From Chamaea fasciata (lineage: Eukaryota > Chordata > Aves > Passeriformes > Sylviidae), in NCBI GenBank assembly GCA_029207755.1, contig JARCOQ010000242.1, forward strand, positions 1-64,000: 64,000 nt of DNA, given 5' to 3'. Every line of letters starts with the position of its first letter. The stretch's first letter is position 1. Under the pieces are notes generated by a model that worked only from the letters and a program-made list of their open reading frames with translations, searched no databases and was not told the origin of the DNA. This document shows, one piece after another, positions 1-10,036 of the stretch. The position numbers and the translations under genes are program-made.

Positions 1-1199
1 GGGTGCCCTGCCTGTCCCCTAGGTGTCCCTGGAGGTGCCCTGGGTGTCCCTGGGTTGCCCTGGCTGTCCCCTTGGTGTCCCTGGGGGGGGCCTTGGCTGT
101 CCCCTAGGTGTCCCTGTGGGTGCCCTGCGTATCCCTGGGGTGCCCTGGCTGTCCCCTAGGTGTCCCTGGGGGTGCCCTAGCTGTCCCTGGGGTTCCCTGG
201 CTGTCCCCTAGGTGTCCCTGGAAGTGCCCTGACTGTCCCTGGGGTTCCCTGGCTGTCCCCTAGGTGTCCCTGGGGGGGCCCTGGGTGTCCCTGGGTGTGC
301 ACAGGGTGTCACTGGGCTGCCCTGGCTGTCCCCTAGGGGTCTCTGGGGGTGCCCTGGCTGTCCCTTCAGTGTCCCTGGGGGTGCCCTGCCTGTCCCCTAG
401 GTGTCCCTGTGGGTGCCCTGCCTGTCCCCTAGGTGTCGTTGGGGGTGCCCTGGGTGTCCCAGGGGGTGCCCCACCTGTCCCTTAGGTGTCCCTGGGGGTG
501 CCCTGGGTGTCCCCTTGGTGTCCCTGGGGGGGGCCCTGGCTGTCCCCTAGGTGTCCCTGGGGGTGCCCTGCGTGTCCCTGGGGTGCCCTGGCTGTCCCCT
601 AGGTGTCCCTGGGGGTGCCCTGGCTGTCCATGGGGTTCCCTGGCTGTCCCCTAGGTGTCCCTGGGGGTGCGCTGGCTGTCCCTGGGGTTCCCTGGCTGTC
701 CCCTAGGTGTCCCTGGGGGGGCCCTGGCTGTCCCTGGGGGTGAAAAGGGTGTCACTGGGGTTACCTGGCTGTCCCGTACGTGTCCCTGGGATTCCCTGGA
801 AGTCCCCTAGGTGTCCCTGGGGGTGCCCTGAGTGTCCCTGGGCTGCCCTGGCTGTCCCCTAGGGGTCTATGGGGGTGCCCTGGCTGTCCCTTCAGTGTCC
901 CTGGGGGTGCCCTGCGTGTTCCCTAGGTGTCCCTGGGGGTGCCCTGCCTGTCCCCTAGGTGTCGTTGGGGGTGCCCTGGGTGTCCCTGGGGCTGCCCTAC
1001 CTGTCCCCTAGGTGTCCCTGGGGGTGCCCTGGGTGTCCCTGTGGGGGCCCTGCTGTGCCCTCGGTGTCCCTGAGGGTGCCCTGGCTGTGCCCTAGGTGTC
1101 CCTGGGGGTGCCCTGGCTGTCCCTTGGGTGCCCTGGCTGTGCCCTTTGTGTCCCTGGGGGTCCCCTGGGTGTCCCTGGGGGTGCCCTGGGTGTCCCTGG

Positions 1200-1990
1200 A
1201 GTGCCCTGGCTGACCCCTAAATGTCCCTGGGGGTGCCCTGGCTGTCCCCTAGGTGTCCCTGGGAGTGTCCTGGTTGTCCCCTAGGTGTCCCTGGGGGTGC
1301 CCTGCCTGTCCCTGGGGGTGCCCTGGCTGTCCCCTAGGTGTCCCTGGGGGGGCCCTGGCTGTACCTAGGGTGCCCTGGCTGTCCCCTAGGTGTCCCTGGG
1401 GGTGCCCTGGGTGTCCCTGGGGTGACCTGGCTGTCCCCAAGGTGTCCCTGTGGGTGCCCAGAGTGTCCCTGGGAGTGCCCTGGCTGTCCCCTAGGGGTCT
1501 CTGGGGGTGCCCTGGCTGTCCCGTCAGTGTCCCTGGGGGTGCCCTGCCTGTCCCCTTGGTGTCCCTGGGGGTGTCCTGGGTGTCCCTGGAGTGCCCTGGC
1601 TGACCCCTAAATGTCCCTGGGGGTGCCCTGGCTGTCCCATAGGTGTCCCTGGGGGTGTCCTGCCTTCCCCTAGGTGTCCCTGGGAGTGCCCTGGCTTTCC
1701 CCTCGCTGTCCCTGGGGTGCCCTGGCTGTCCCCTTGGTGGCCCTGGGGGTGCCCTGGGTGTCCCTGGGGGTGCCCTGGAGGTCCCCTAGGTGTCCCTGGG
1801 GGTGCCCTGGCTGTCCCTGGGGTGTCCTGCCTTCCCCTAGGTGTCCCTGGGGGTGACCTGCCTGTCCCCTAGGTGTCGTTGGGGGTGCCCTGGGTGTCCC
1901 TGGGGGTGCCCTGGGTGTCCCTGGGGTGCCCTGGCTGTCCCCTTGGTGTCCCTGGGGGGGGCCCTGGCTGTCCCCTAGGTGTCCCTGGGG
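1200..1990. repeat. Higher-order repeat copy, paired with ~3996-4818
   Basis: The order of variant modules from the CCTAAATG variant (1218) through the CCTTCCCCT variants matches that starting at 4014. The offset is 2,796 bp up to about 1,360 and 2,828 bp afterwards. The change equals exactly one 32-bp unit, so the copies differ by gain or loss of one module. This is direct evidence of replication slippage or unequal exchange acting at the unit length. Confidence 0.75.
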
Positions 1991-2115
1991 GGGGCCTTGG
2001 CTGTCCCCTAGGTGTCCCTGTGGGTGCCCTGCGTGTCCCTGGGGTGCCCTGGCTGTCTCCTAGGTGTCCCTGGGGGTGCCCTGGCTGTCCCTGGGGTTCC
2101 CTGGCTGTCCCCTAG

Positions 2116-3313
2116 GTGTCCCTGGGGGTGCCCTGGCTGTCCCTGGGGTTCCCTGGCTGTCCCCTAGGTGTCCCTGGGGGGGCCCTGGGTGTCCCTGAGG
2201 GTGAACAGGGTGTCACTGGGCTGCCCTGGCTGTCCCCTAGGGGTCTCTGGGGGTGCCCTGGCTGTCCCTTCAGTGTCCCTGGGGGTGCCCTGCCTGTCCC
2301 CTAGGTGTCCCTGTGGGTGCCCTGCCTGTCCCCTAGGTGTCGTTGGGGGTGCCCTGGGTGTCCCTGGGGGTGCCCTACCTGTCCCCTAGGTGTCTCTGGG
2401 GGTGCCCTGGGTGTCCCTCTGGGGGCCCTGGCTGTGCCCTCGGTGTCCCTGAGGGTGCCCTGGCTGTGCCCTAGGTGTCCCTGGGGGTGCCCTGGCTGTC
2501 CCTAGGGTGCCCTGGCTGTGCCCTTGGTGTCCCTGGGGGTGCCCTGGCTGTCCCTAGGGTGCCCTGGCTGTCCCCTAGGTGTCCCTGGGGGTGCCCTGGT
2601 GTCCCTGGGTTGCCCTGGCTGTCCCCTTGGTGTCCCTGGGGGGGGCCCTGGCTGTCCCCTAGGTGTCCCTGGAAGTGCCCTGGCTGTCCCTGGGGTTCCC
2701 TGGCTGTCCCCTAGGTGTCCCTGGAAGTGCCCTGGCTGTCCCTGGGGTTCCCTGGCTGTCCCCTAGGTGTCCCTGGGGGGGCCCTGGGTGTCCCTGGGGG
2801 TGCACAGGGTGTCACTGGGCTGCCCTGGCTGTCCCCTAGGGGTCTCTGGGGGTGCCCTGGCTGTCCCTTCAGTGTCCCTGGGGGTGCCCTGCCTGTCCCC
2901 TAGGTGTCCCTGTGGGTGCCCTGCCTGTCCCCAGGGTGTCGTTGGGGTTGCCCTGGGTGTCCCTGGGGGTGCCCTACCTGTCCCCTAGGTGTCCCTGGGG
3001 GTGCCCTGGGTGTCCCTGTGGGGGCCCTGGCTGTGCCCTCGGTGTCCCTGAGGGTGCCCTGGCTGTGCCCTAGGTGTCCCTGGGGGTGCCCTGGCTGTCC
3101 CTAGTGTGCCCTGGCTGTGCCCTTGGTGTCCCTGGGGGTGCCCTGGCTGTCCCTAGGGTGCCCTGGCTGTGCCCTAGGTGTCCCTGGGGGTGCCCTGGCT
3201 GTCCCTAGTGTGCCCTGGCTGTGCCCTTGGTGTCCCTGGGGGTGCCCTGGCTGTCCCTAGGGTGCCCTGGCTGTCCCCTAGGTGTCCCTGGGGGTGCCCT
3301 GGGTGTCCCTGGG
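2116..3313. repeat. 599-bp tandem higher-order repeat pair
   Basis: Modules in 2116-2714 recur in the same order from 2715, with matching landmarks at 2168/2767, 2305/2904 and 2475/3074. All are 599 bp apart. Each half contains the CACTGGGCTGCCC, CCTAGGGGTCTCTGG, CCCTTCAGTG and GTCGTTGGGG variants in that order. A third, more distant copy of the start lies near 264. Confidence 0.75.
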
Positions 3314-4740
3314 GTGCCCTGGCTGTCCCCTTGGTGTCCCTGGGGGGGGCCCTGGCTGTCCCCTAGGTGTCCCTGGGGGTGCCCTGCGTGTCCCTGGGGT
3401 GTCCTGGCTGTCCCCTAGGTGTCCCTGGGGGTGCCCTGGCTGTCCCTGGGGTTCCCTGGCTGTCCCCTAGGTGTCCCTGGGGGTGCCCTGGCTGTCCCTG
3501 GGGTTCCCTGGCTGTCCCCTAGGTGTCCCTGGGGGGGCCCTGGGTGTCCCTGGGGGTGCAAAGGGTGTCACTGGGGTTCCCTGGCTGTCCCGTACGTGTC
3601 CCTGGGATTCCCTGGAAGTCCCCTAGGTGTCCCTGGGGGTGCCCTGAGTGTCCCTGGGCTGCCCTGGCTGTCCCCTAGGGGTCTATGGGGGTGCCCTGGC
3701 TGTCCCTTCAGTGTCCCTGGGGGTGCCTTGCGTGTCCCCTAGGTGTCCCTGGGGGTGCCCTGCCTGTCCCCTAGGTGTCGTTGGGGGTGCCCTGGGTGTC
3801 CCTGGGGGTGCCCTTCCTGTCCCCTAGGTGTCCCTGTGGGTGCCCTGGCTGTGCCCTCGGTGTCCCTGAGGGTGCCCTGGCTGTGCCCTAGGTGTCCCTG
3901 GGGGTGCCCTGGCAGTCCCTAGGGTGCCCTGGCAGTGCCCTTTGGGTCCCTGGGGGTCCCCTGGGTGTCCCTGGGGGTGCCCTGGGTGTCCCTGGAGTGC
4001 CCTGGCTGTCCCCTAAATGTCCCTGGGGGTGCCCTGGCTGTCCCCTAGGTGTCCCTGGGGGTGTCCTGGTTGTCCCCTAGGTGTCCCTGGGGGTGCCCTG
4101 CCTGTCCCTGGGGGTGCCCTGGCTGTCCCCTAGGTGTCCCTGGGGGGGCCCTGGCTGTCCCCTAGGTGTCCCTGGGGGTGCCCTGGCTGTCCCTAGGGTG
4201 CCCTGGCTGTCCCCTAGGTGTCCCTGGGGGTGCCCTGGGTGTCCCTGGGGTGACCTGGCTGTCCCCAAGGTGTCCCTGTGGGTGCCCAGAGTGTCCCTGG
4301 GAGTGCCCTGGCTGTCCCCTAGGGGTCTCTGGGGGTGCCCTGGCTGTCCCGTCAGTGTCCCTGGGGGTGCCCTGCCTGTCCCCTTGGTGTCCCTGGGGGT
4401 GTCCTGGGTGTCCCTGGAGTGCCCAGGCTGACCCCTAAATGTCCCTGGGGGTGCCCTGGCTGTCCCCTAGGTGTCCCTGGGGGTGTCCTGCCTTCCCCTA
4501 GGTGTCCCTGGGGGTGCCCTTGCTTTCCCCTCGCTGTCCCTGGGGTGCCCTGGCTGTCCCCTTGGTGGCCCTGGGGGTGCCCTGGGTGTCCCTGGGGGTG
4601 CCCTGGAGGTCCCCTAGGTGTCCCTGGGGGTGCCCTGGCTGTCCCTGGGGTGTCCTGCCTTCCCCTAGATGTCCCTGGGGGTGCCCTGCCTGTCCCCTAG
4701 GTGTCCCTGGGGGTGACCTGCCTGTCCCCTAGGTGTCGTT

Positions 4741-4786
4741 GGGGGTGCCCTGGGTGTCCCTGGGGGTGCCCTGGGTGTCCCTGGGG
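4741..4786 (+). other. Representative G-quadruplex-capable tract
   Basis: Five G runs (GGGGG, GGG, GGGGG, GGG, GGGG) are separated by loops TGCCCT or TGTCCCT of 6-7 bases, which fits the usual G3+N1-7 rule. The same arrangement recurs wherever 20/21-bp modules follow each other without the 11-bp closing module, for example near 1875-1925, 16732-16785 and 63720-63770. The loops contain CCC, so hairpin pairing would compete. Confidence 0.4.
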
Positions 4787-6860
4787 TGCCCTGGCTGTCC
4801 CCTTGGTGTCCCTGGGGGGCCCCTGGCTGTCCCCGAGGTGTCCCTGGGGGTGCCCTGCCTGTCCCCTAGGTGTCCCTGGGGGTGTCCTGGTTGTCCCCTA
4901 GGTGTCCCTGGGGGTGCCCTGCCTGTCCCTGGGGGTGCCCTGGCTGTCCCCTAGGTGTCCCTGGGGGGGCCCTGGCTGTCCCCTAGGTGTCCCTGGGGGT
5001 GCCCTGGCTGTCCCTAGGGTGCCCTAGCTGTCCCCTAGGGGTCTCTGGGGGTGCCCTGGCTGTCTCGTCAGTGTCCCTGGGGGTGCCCTGCCTGTCCCCT
5101 TGGTGTCCCTGGGGGTGTCCTGGGTGTCCCTGGAGTGCCCTGGCTGACCCCTAAATGTCCCTGGGGGTGCCCTGGCTGTCCTCTAGGTGTCCCTGGGGGT
5201 GTCCTGCCTTCCCCTAGGTGTCCCTGGGGGTGCCCTGGCTTTCCCCTCGCTGTCCCTGGGGTGCCCTGGCTGTCCCCTTGGTGGCCCTGGGGGTGCCCTG
5301 GAGGTCCCCTAAGTGTCCCTGGGGGTGCCCTGGCTGTCTCTGGGGTGTCCTGCCTTCCCCTAGGAGTCCCTGGGGGTGCCCTGCCTGTCCCCTAGGTGTC
5401 CCTGGGGGTGCCCTGGGTGTCCCTGGGGGTGCCCTGCCTGTCCCCTAGGTGTCCCTGGGGGTGCCCTGGGTGTCCCTGGGGTGCCCTGGCTGTCCCCTTG
5501 GTGTCCCTGGGGGGGGCCCTGGCTGTCCCCTAGGTGTCCCTGGGGGTGCCCTGCCTGTCCCCTAGGTGTCCCTGGGGGTGCCCTGGGTGTCCCTGGGTTG
5601 CCCTGGCTGTCCCCTTGGTGTCCCTGGGGGGGGCCCTGGCTGTCCCCTAGGTGTCCCTGTGGGTGCCCTGCGTGTCCCTGGGGTGCCCTGGCTGTCTCCT
5701 AGGTGTCCCTGGGGGTGCCCTGGCTGTCCCTGGGGTTCCCTGGCTGTCCCCTAGGTGTCCCTGGGGGTGCCCTGGCTGTCCCTGGGGTTCCCTGGCTGTC
5801 CCCTAGGTGTCCCTGGGGGGGCCCTGGGTGTCCCTTCAGTGTCCCTGGGGGTGCCCTGCGTGTCCCCTAGGTGTCCCTGGGGGTGCCCTGCCTGTCCCCT
5901 AGGTGTCCCTGGGGGTGCCCTGGCTGTCCCTAGGGTGCCCTGGCTGTGCACTTTGTGTCCCTGGGGGTCCCCTGGGTGTCCCTGGGGGTGCCCTGGGTGT
6001 CCCTGGAGTGCCCTGGCTGTCCCCTAAATGTCCCTGGGGGTGCCCTGGCTGTCCCCTAGGTGTCCCTGGGGGTTTCCTGGTTGTCCCCTAGGTGTCCCTG
6101 GGGGTGCCCTGCCTGTCCCTGGGGGTGCCCTGGCTGTCCCCTAGGTGTCCCTGGGGGGGCCCTGGCTGTCCCCTAGGTGTCCCTGGGGGTGCCCTGGCTG
6201 TCCCTAGGGTGCCCTAGCTGTCCCCTAGGTGTCCCTGGGTGTGCCCTGGGTGTCCCTGCGGTGACCTGGCTGTCCCCAAGGTGTCCCTGTGGGTGCCCAG
6301 AGTGTCCCTGGGAGTGCCCTGGCTGTCCCCTAGAGGTCTCTGGGGGTGCCCTGGCTGTCCCGTCAGTGTCCCTGGGGGTGCCCTGCCTGTCCCCTTGGTG
6401 TCCCTGGGGGTGTCCTGGGTGTCCCTGGAGTGCCCTGGCTGACCCCTAAATGTCCCTGGGGGTGCCCTGGCTGTCCCCTAGGTGTCCCTGGGGGTGTCCT
6501 GCCTTCCCCTAGGTGTCCCTGGGGCTGCTCTAGGTGTCCCTGGGGGTGCCCTGGGTGTCCCTGGGGTGCCCTGGCTGTCCCCAAGGTGTCCCTGTGGGTG
6601 CCCAGAGTGTCCCTGCGAGTGCCCTGGCTGTCCCCTAGGTGTCCCTGGGGGTGCATTAGGTGTCCCTGGGGGTGCCCAGGGTGTCCCTGGGGTTCCCTGG
6701 CTGTCCCCTAGGTGTCCCTGGGGTGGCCCTGATGTCCCTGGGTTGCCCTGGCTGTCCCCTAGGTGTCCCTGCCTCGCTCGTATCCTCGACTCCGCCTCCG
6801 GCGCCATGGTGACTCCCCTCCCAGTCTGGACCATTGTGGCCTCACCCCCTCCCCTGGGGC

Positions 6861-7016
6861 CATCCGACCCATCCCAGTATAGACCAGTAAGGCACCGAGT
6901 GGCCACCATGGACCCCCACACGCCTGCCAGTTCATCCCAGTTCATCCCAGTCCACTCTTCGTCCATCCCAGGTTTCTCTGGTCACCCTCCCAGTGCTCTC
7001 AGTCCATCCCAGTCCC
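6861..7016 (+). repeat. Degenerate CATCCCAGT-type decamers in island 1
   Basis: TTCATCCCAG occurs twice in direct succession at 6931-6950. Related ATCCCAG words lie near 6871, 6962 and 7006, the last leading into the splice-acceptor-like tract. On the minus strand the tract reads as W-T-G-M-N-W-D-E-L-like peptide, a style I associate with decameric intron minisatellites of birds (family knowledge, not searched). Equivalent tracts sit in the other five islands. Copy 5 has one decamer fewer. Confidence 0.6.
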
Positions 7017-7020
7017 GCAG

Positions 7021-7090
7021 GTGTTGGTGCTTGGGGCTTGATGAGCTGGTGCCTGTCCGCAACATGGAGCGGCTCAAACGGGACCTCAGG
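7021..7090 (+). pseudogene. 70-bp exon-like block, copy 1
   Basis: The block is preceded by AGTCCCGCAG, an acceptor-like end, and followed by GTGAGG, a good donor. The reading frame starting at 7022 is open and contains LDELVPVRNMERLKRDLR. The frame starting at 7021 stops at TGA after six codons. A GGGG run at 7033-7036 separates a V-L-V-L-G reading from the LDELV reading, so a one-base insertion in the parent exon is possible. The length of 70 is not a multiple of three. I do not recognise the protein family. It could be a live exon, a pseudo-exon or a relic. This copy and copy 2 carry ATG (M) where the others have GTG (V). Confidence 0.5.
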
Positions 7091-7310
7091 GTGAGGGGGG
7101 CGCGGATTTGGGGGGATCCTGGGGGTCCTGAGTTGTCGTGGAGGGGGTTTTTGGGTTGTGGGGGGTCTGGGGGGAGTCCTGGGGGCTGCTTTGGGTGCTT
7201 TGGGGGGTATTCGGGAGGTTTGGGCGGCCCATTTGAGGCATCAAAGAACCTGAGGAGGGTTTTGATAGCTCCTGGAGGTGGAGGCGGCCGTGGGGGTGAG
7301 CTGGCTATCC

Positions 7311-9496
7311 CAGGGGGTTCCTGGCTGTCCCTCGATGTCCCTGGGGTGCCCTGGCTGTCCCCTAGGTGTCCCTGGCGGTGCCCTGGATGTCCCTAGGTGT
7401 CCCTGGGGGTGCCCTGTGTGTCCCTGGGGATGCCCTGGGGGTACCCTGGCTGTCCCTGGAGGTGCCCTGCCTGTCCCCTAGGAGTCCCTGGGGGTGCCCT
7501 GGGTGTCCCTGTGGGGGCCCTGGCTGTGCCCTCGGTGTCCCTGAGGGTGCCCTGGCTGTGCCCTAGGTGTCCCTGGGGGTGCCCTGGCTGTCCCTAGGGT
7601 GCCCTGGCTGTGCACTTTGTTTCCCTGGGGGTACCCTGGCTGTCCCTGGAGGTGCCCTGCCTGTCCCCTAGGTGTCCCTTGCGTGCCCTGGCTGTCTCGT
7701 CAGTGTCCCTGGGGGTGCCCTGGCTCTCCCCTAGGTGTCCCTGGGGGTCTCCTTGGTGTCCCTGGGGGTGCCCAGGGCGTCCCGTAGGTGTCCCTGGGGG
7801 TACCCAGGGTGTCCCTGGGGACGCCCTGGAGGTCGCCTAGGTGTCCCTGGGGGTGCCCTGGGTGTCCCTGGGGGTGCACAGGGTGTCACTGGGGTTCCCT
7901 GGCTGTCCCGTACGTGTCCCTGGGGGTGCCCTGGAGGTCCCCTAGGTGTCCCTGGGGCTGCCCTGGCTGTCCCTGGGGTGCCCTGGCTGTCCCCTAGGTG
8001 TCCCTGGGGGTGCCCTGGATGTCCCTGGGGGGTCCTGGCTGTCCTCTAGGTGTCCTTGGGGGTGCCCTCCCTGTCCCTCTGGGTGCCCTGGCTGTCCCCT
8101 AGGTGGCCCTGGGGTGCACTGGCTGTCCCCTAGGTGTCCCTGGAGGTGCCCTGGCTGTCCCTGGGGGAGCCCTGGCTGTCCCTGGGGGTGCCGTTGCTGT
8201 CCCCTTCGTGTCCCTGGGGGTGCCCTGGCTGTCCCTGGGGGTGCCCTTGCTGTCCCCTTCGTGTCCCTGGGGGTGCCCTGGCTTTCCCCTCGGTGTCCCT
8301 GGGGGTGCCCTGCCTGTCCCCTAGGTGTCCCTGGGGGTGCCCTGGGTGTCCCTGGAGTGCCCTGGCTGTCCCCTAGGTGTCCCTGGGGGTGCCCTGGGTG
8401 TCCCTGGGGATGCCCTGGCTGTCCCCTAGGTGTCCCTGGGGGTGCCCTGGGTGTCCCTGGGGGGGCCCTGGCTGTCCCCTAGGGGTCTCTGGGGGTGTCC
8501 TGCCTGTCCCCTAGGTGTCCCTGGGGGTGCCCTGCCTGTCCCCTAGGTGTCCATGGGGGTGCCCTGGGTGTCCCTGGGGTTCCCTGGCTGTCCCCTAGGT
8601 GTCCCTGGGGGGCCCTGGGTGTCCCTGGGGGTGCCCAGGGTGTCCCTGGGGTTCCCTGGCTGTCCCGTAGGTGTCCCTGGGGGTGCACTGGGTGTCACTG
8701 GGGTTCCCTGGCTGTCCCGTACCTGTCCCTGGGGTTCCCTGGAGGTCCCCTAGGTGTCCCTGGGGGTGCCCTTGGTGTCCCTGGGGGTGCCCTGGGTGTC
8801 CCCTCGGTGTCCCTGGGGGTGTCCTGCCTGTCCCCTAGGTGTCGTTGGGGGTGCCCTGGGTGTCCCTGGGGGTGCCCTACCTGTCCCCTAGGTGTCCCTG
8901 GGGGTGCCCTGGGTGTCCCTGTGGGGGCCCTGGCTGTCCTCTAGGTGTCCCTGGGGGTGCCCTGGCTGTCTTTAGGGTGCCCTGGCTGTCCCCTAGGTGT
9001 CCCAGGGGGTGCCCTGCCTGTCCCCTAGGTGTCCATGGGGGTGCCCTGGGTGTCCCTGGAGTGCCCTGGCTGTCCCCTAAATGTCCCTGGGGGTGCCCTG
9101 GCTGTCTCCTAGGTGTCCCTGGGGGTGTCCTGCCTTCCCCTCGGTGTCCCTGGGGGTGCCCTGGCTGTCTTTAGGGTGCCCTGGCTGTCCCCTTGGTGTC
9201 CCTGGGGGTGCCCTGAGTGTCCCTGGGGGTGCCCTGGCTGTCCCAAGGGTGCCCTGGCTGTCCCTTAGTTGTCCCTGTGGGTGCCCAGAGTGTCCCTGGG
9301 AGTGCCCTGACTGTCCCCTAGGGGTCTCTGGGGGTGCCCTGGCTGTCCCGTCAGTGTCCCTGGGGGTGCCCTGCCTGTCTCCTTGGTGTCCCTGGGGGTG
9401 CCCAGGGTGTCCCTGGGGTTCCCTGGCTGTCCCCTAGGTGTCCCTGGGGTGGCCCTGATGTCCCTGGGTTGCCCTGGCTGTCCCCTAGGTGTCCCT
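7311..9496. repeat. Satellite block between islands 1 and 2
   Basis: Module array with no gene. The first ~300 bp (to about 7600) matches the right flank of island 2 at an offset of 2,726 bp. Local peculiarities are CCCCTTCGTG at about 8201 and 8251, GGGCGTCCCGTAGG near 7776, GAGGTCGCCTAGG near 7831 and CCCGTACCTG near 8717. CpG-bearing variants are more frequent here than in the consensus. Confidence 0.9.
9011..9395. repeat. 385-bp block duplicated at 10380-10764
   Basis: The ordered variants GTCCATGGGG, CCTAAATG, GTCTCCTAGG, CTGCCTTCCCCTCGG, GTCTTTAGGG, CCCAAGGG, CTTAGTTG and GTCTCCTTGG recur at a constant offset of 1,369 bp. The two copies lie either side of island 2. This suggests that the island and its flank were moved as part of a larger exchange and not as a clean tandem unit. 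Confidence 0.8.
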
Positions 9497-10036
9497 GCCT
9501 CGCTCGTATCCTCGACTCCGCCTCCGGCGCCATGGTGACTCCCCTCCCAGTCTGGACCATTGTGGCCTCACCCCCTCCCCTGGGGCCATCCGACCCATCC
9601 CAGTATAGACCAGTAAGGCACCGAGTGGCCACCATGGACCCCCACACGCCTGCCAGTTCATCCCAGTTCATCCCAGTCCACTCTTCGTCCATCCCAGGTT
9701 TCTCTGGTCACCCTCCCAGTGCTCTCAGTCCATCCCAGTCCCGCAGGTGTTGGTGCTTGGGGCTTGATGAGCTGGTGCCTGTCCGCAACATGGAGCGGCT
9801 CAAACGGGACCTCAGGGTGAGGGGGGCGCGGATTTGGGGGGATCCTGGGGGTCCTGAGTTGTCGTGGAGGGGGTTTTTGGGTTGTGGGGGGTCTGGGGGG
9901 AGTCCTGGGGGCTGCTTTGGGTGCTTTGGGGGGTATTCGGGAGGTTTGGGTGGCCCATTTGAGGCATCAAAGAACCTGAGGAGGGTTTTGATAGCTCCTG
10001 GAGGTGGAGGCGGCCGTGGGGGTGAGCTGGCTATCC
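9497..10036 (+). other. Exon-bearing island, copy 2
   Basis: Same length and order of parts as copy 1, displaced by exactly 2,726 bp with no indel. The only difference I see is GGGTGGCCC in place of GGGCGGCCC near 9950. The left flank from about 9385 and the right flank to about 10326 also match copy 1, so the duplicated segment is at least ~940 bp and includes satellite on both sides. Confidence 0.9.
9747..9816 (+). pseudogene. 70-bp exon-like block, copy 2
   Basis: Identical to copy 1, including the ATG (M) variant, the AG acceptor at 9745-9746 and the GTGAGG donor from 9817. The parent gene is unrecognised. The frame from 9748 is open across the block. No neighbouring exon could be found within the window apart from the other copies of itself. 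Confidence 0.5.

Larger units (their letters stand above)
2116..4960. repeat. Segmental duplicate of ~20262-23070
   Basis: About 2.8 kb of ordered variants recurs at an offset of about 18.1 kb. The offset drifts from 18,145 at 2475/20620 through 18,174 at 3419/21593 to 18,116 at 4733/22849. Between 3419 and 3742 the module string matches the distant copy closely. The downstream copy carries many single-base losses in G or C runs (see the finding for 19.7-24.6 kb). Confidence 0.75.
1..6770. repeat. Satellite block A1 (dialect A)
   Basis: Pure module array with no gene. Variants that recur here and mark dialect A are GTCGTTGGGGG (435, 961, 1876, 2340), CTGTCCCTTCAGTG (about 360, 890, 2270, 2870, 3705), TGTCCCGTACGTG (about 770 and 3590) and CCCCTAAATGTCCC (about 1215, 4012, 4435, 5150). 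Stop codons are spaced widely because TAG occurs mainly in CCTAGG, so long open frames arise by chance. Confidence 0.93.
6771..7310 (+). other. Exon-bearing island, copy 1
   Basis: Non-satellite sequence starting at GCCTCGCTCGTATCC and ending at GGTGAGCTGGCTATCC. In order it contains a CpG-bearing left part (6771-6810), a C-rich stretch with CATCCCAGT-like decamers (6861-7016), a 70-bp exon-like block (7021-7090) and a G-rich intron-like tail. One frame stays open from upstream satellite through the island to 7396. It includes ATGs at 6806 and 6908 (the latter in GCCACCATGG), but openness is expected in such A-poor DNA. The left flank from about 6346 is shared with copies 5 and 6. It differs from copy 2 at about one base (C versus T near 7225). 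Confidence 0.9.

Noticed and set aside
6806..6915. Promoter or CpG island at the left end of the islands
   Set aside because: The CpG-bearing stretch is only a few tens of bases, and no TATA, initiator or clustered factor sites could be supported. The AGTATAGACC word near 6877 is not in a convincing context.
6478..6966. Minus-strand open frame with W-T-G-M-N-W-D-E-L-like start
   Set aside because: It is the reverse translation of the CATCCCAGT decamers followed by satellite. The best splice signals lie on the + strand and no minus-strand exon signals are seen.
6482..7396. 304-codon open frame spanning satellite, island 1 and satellite (similar frames at 9334-10122 and 11272-12018)
   Set aside because: About a third of it is satellite translation, it reads through a good splice donor, and its equivalents in copies 4, 5 and 6 are broken. 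It is treated as chance openness, with the 70-bp block kept as the only gene-like part.
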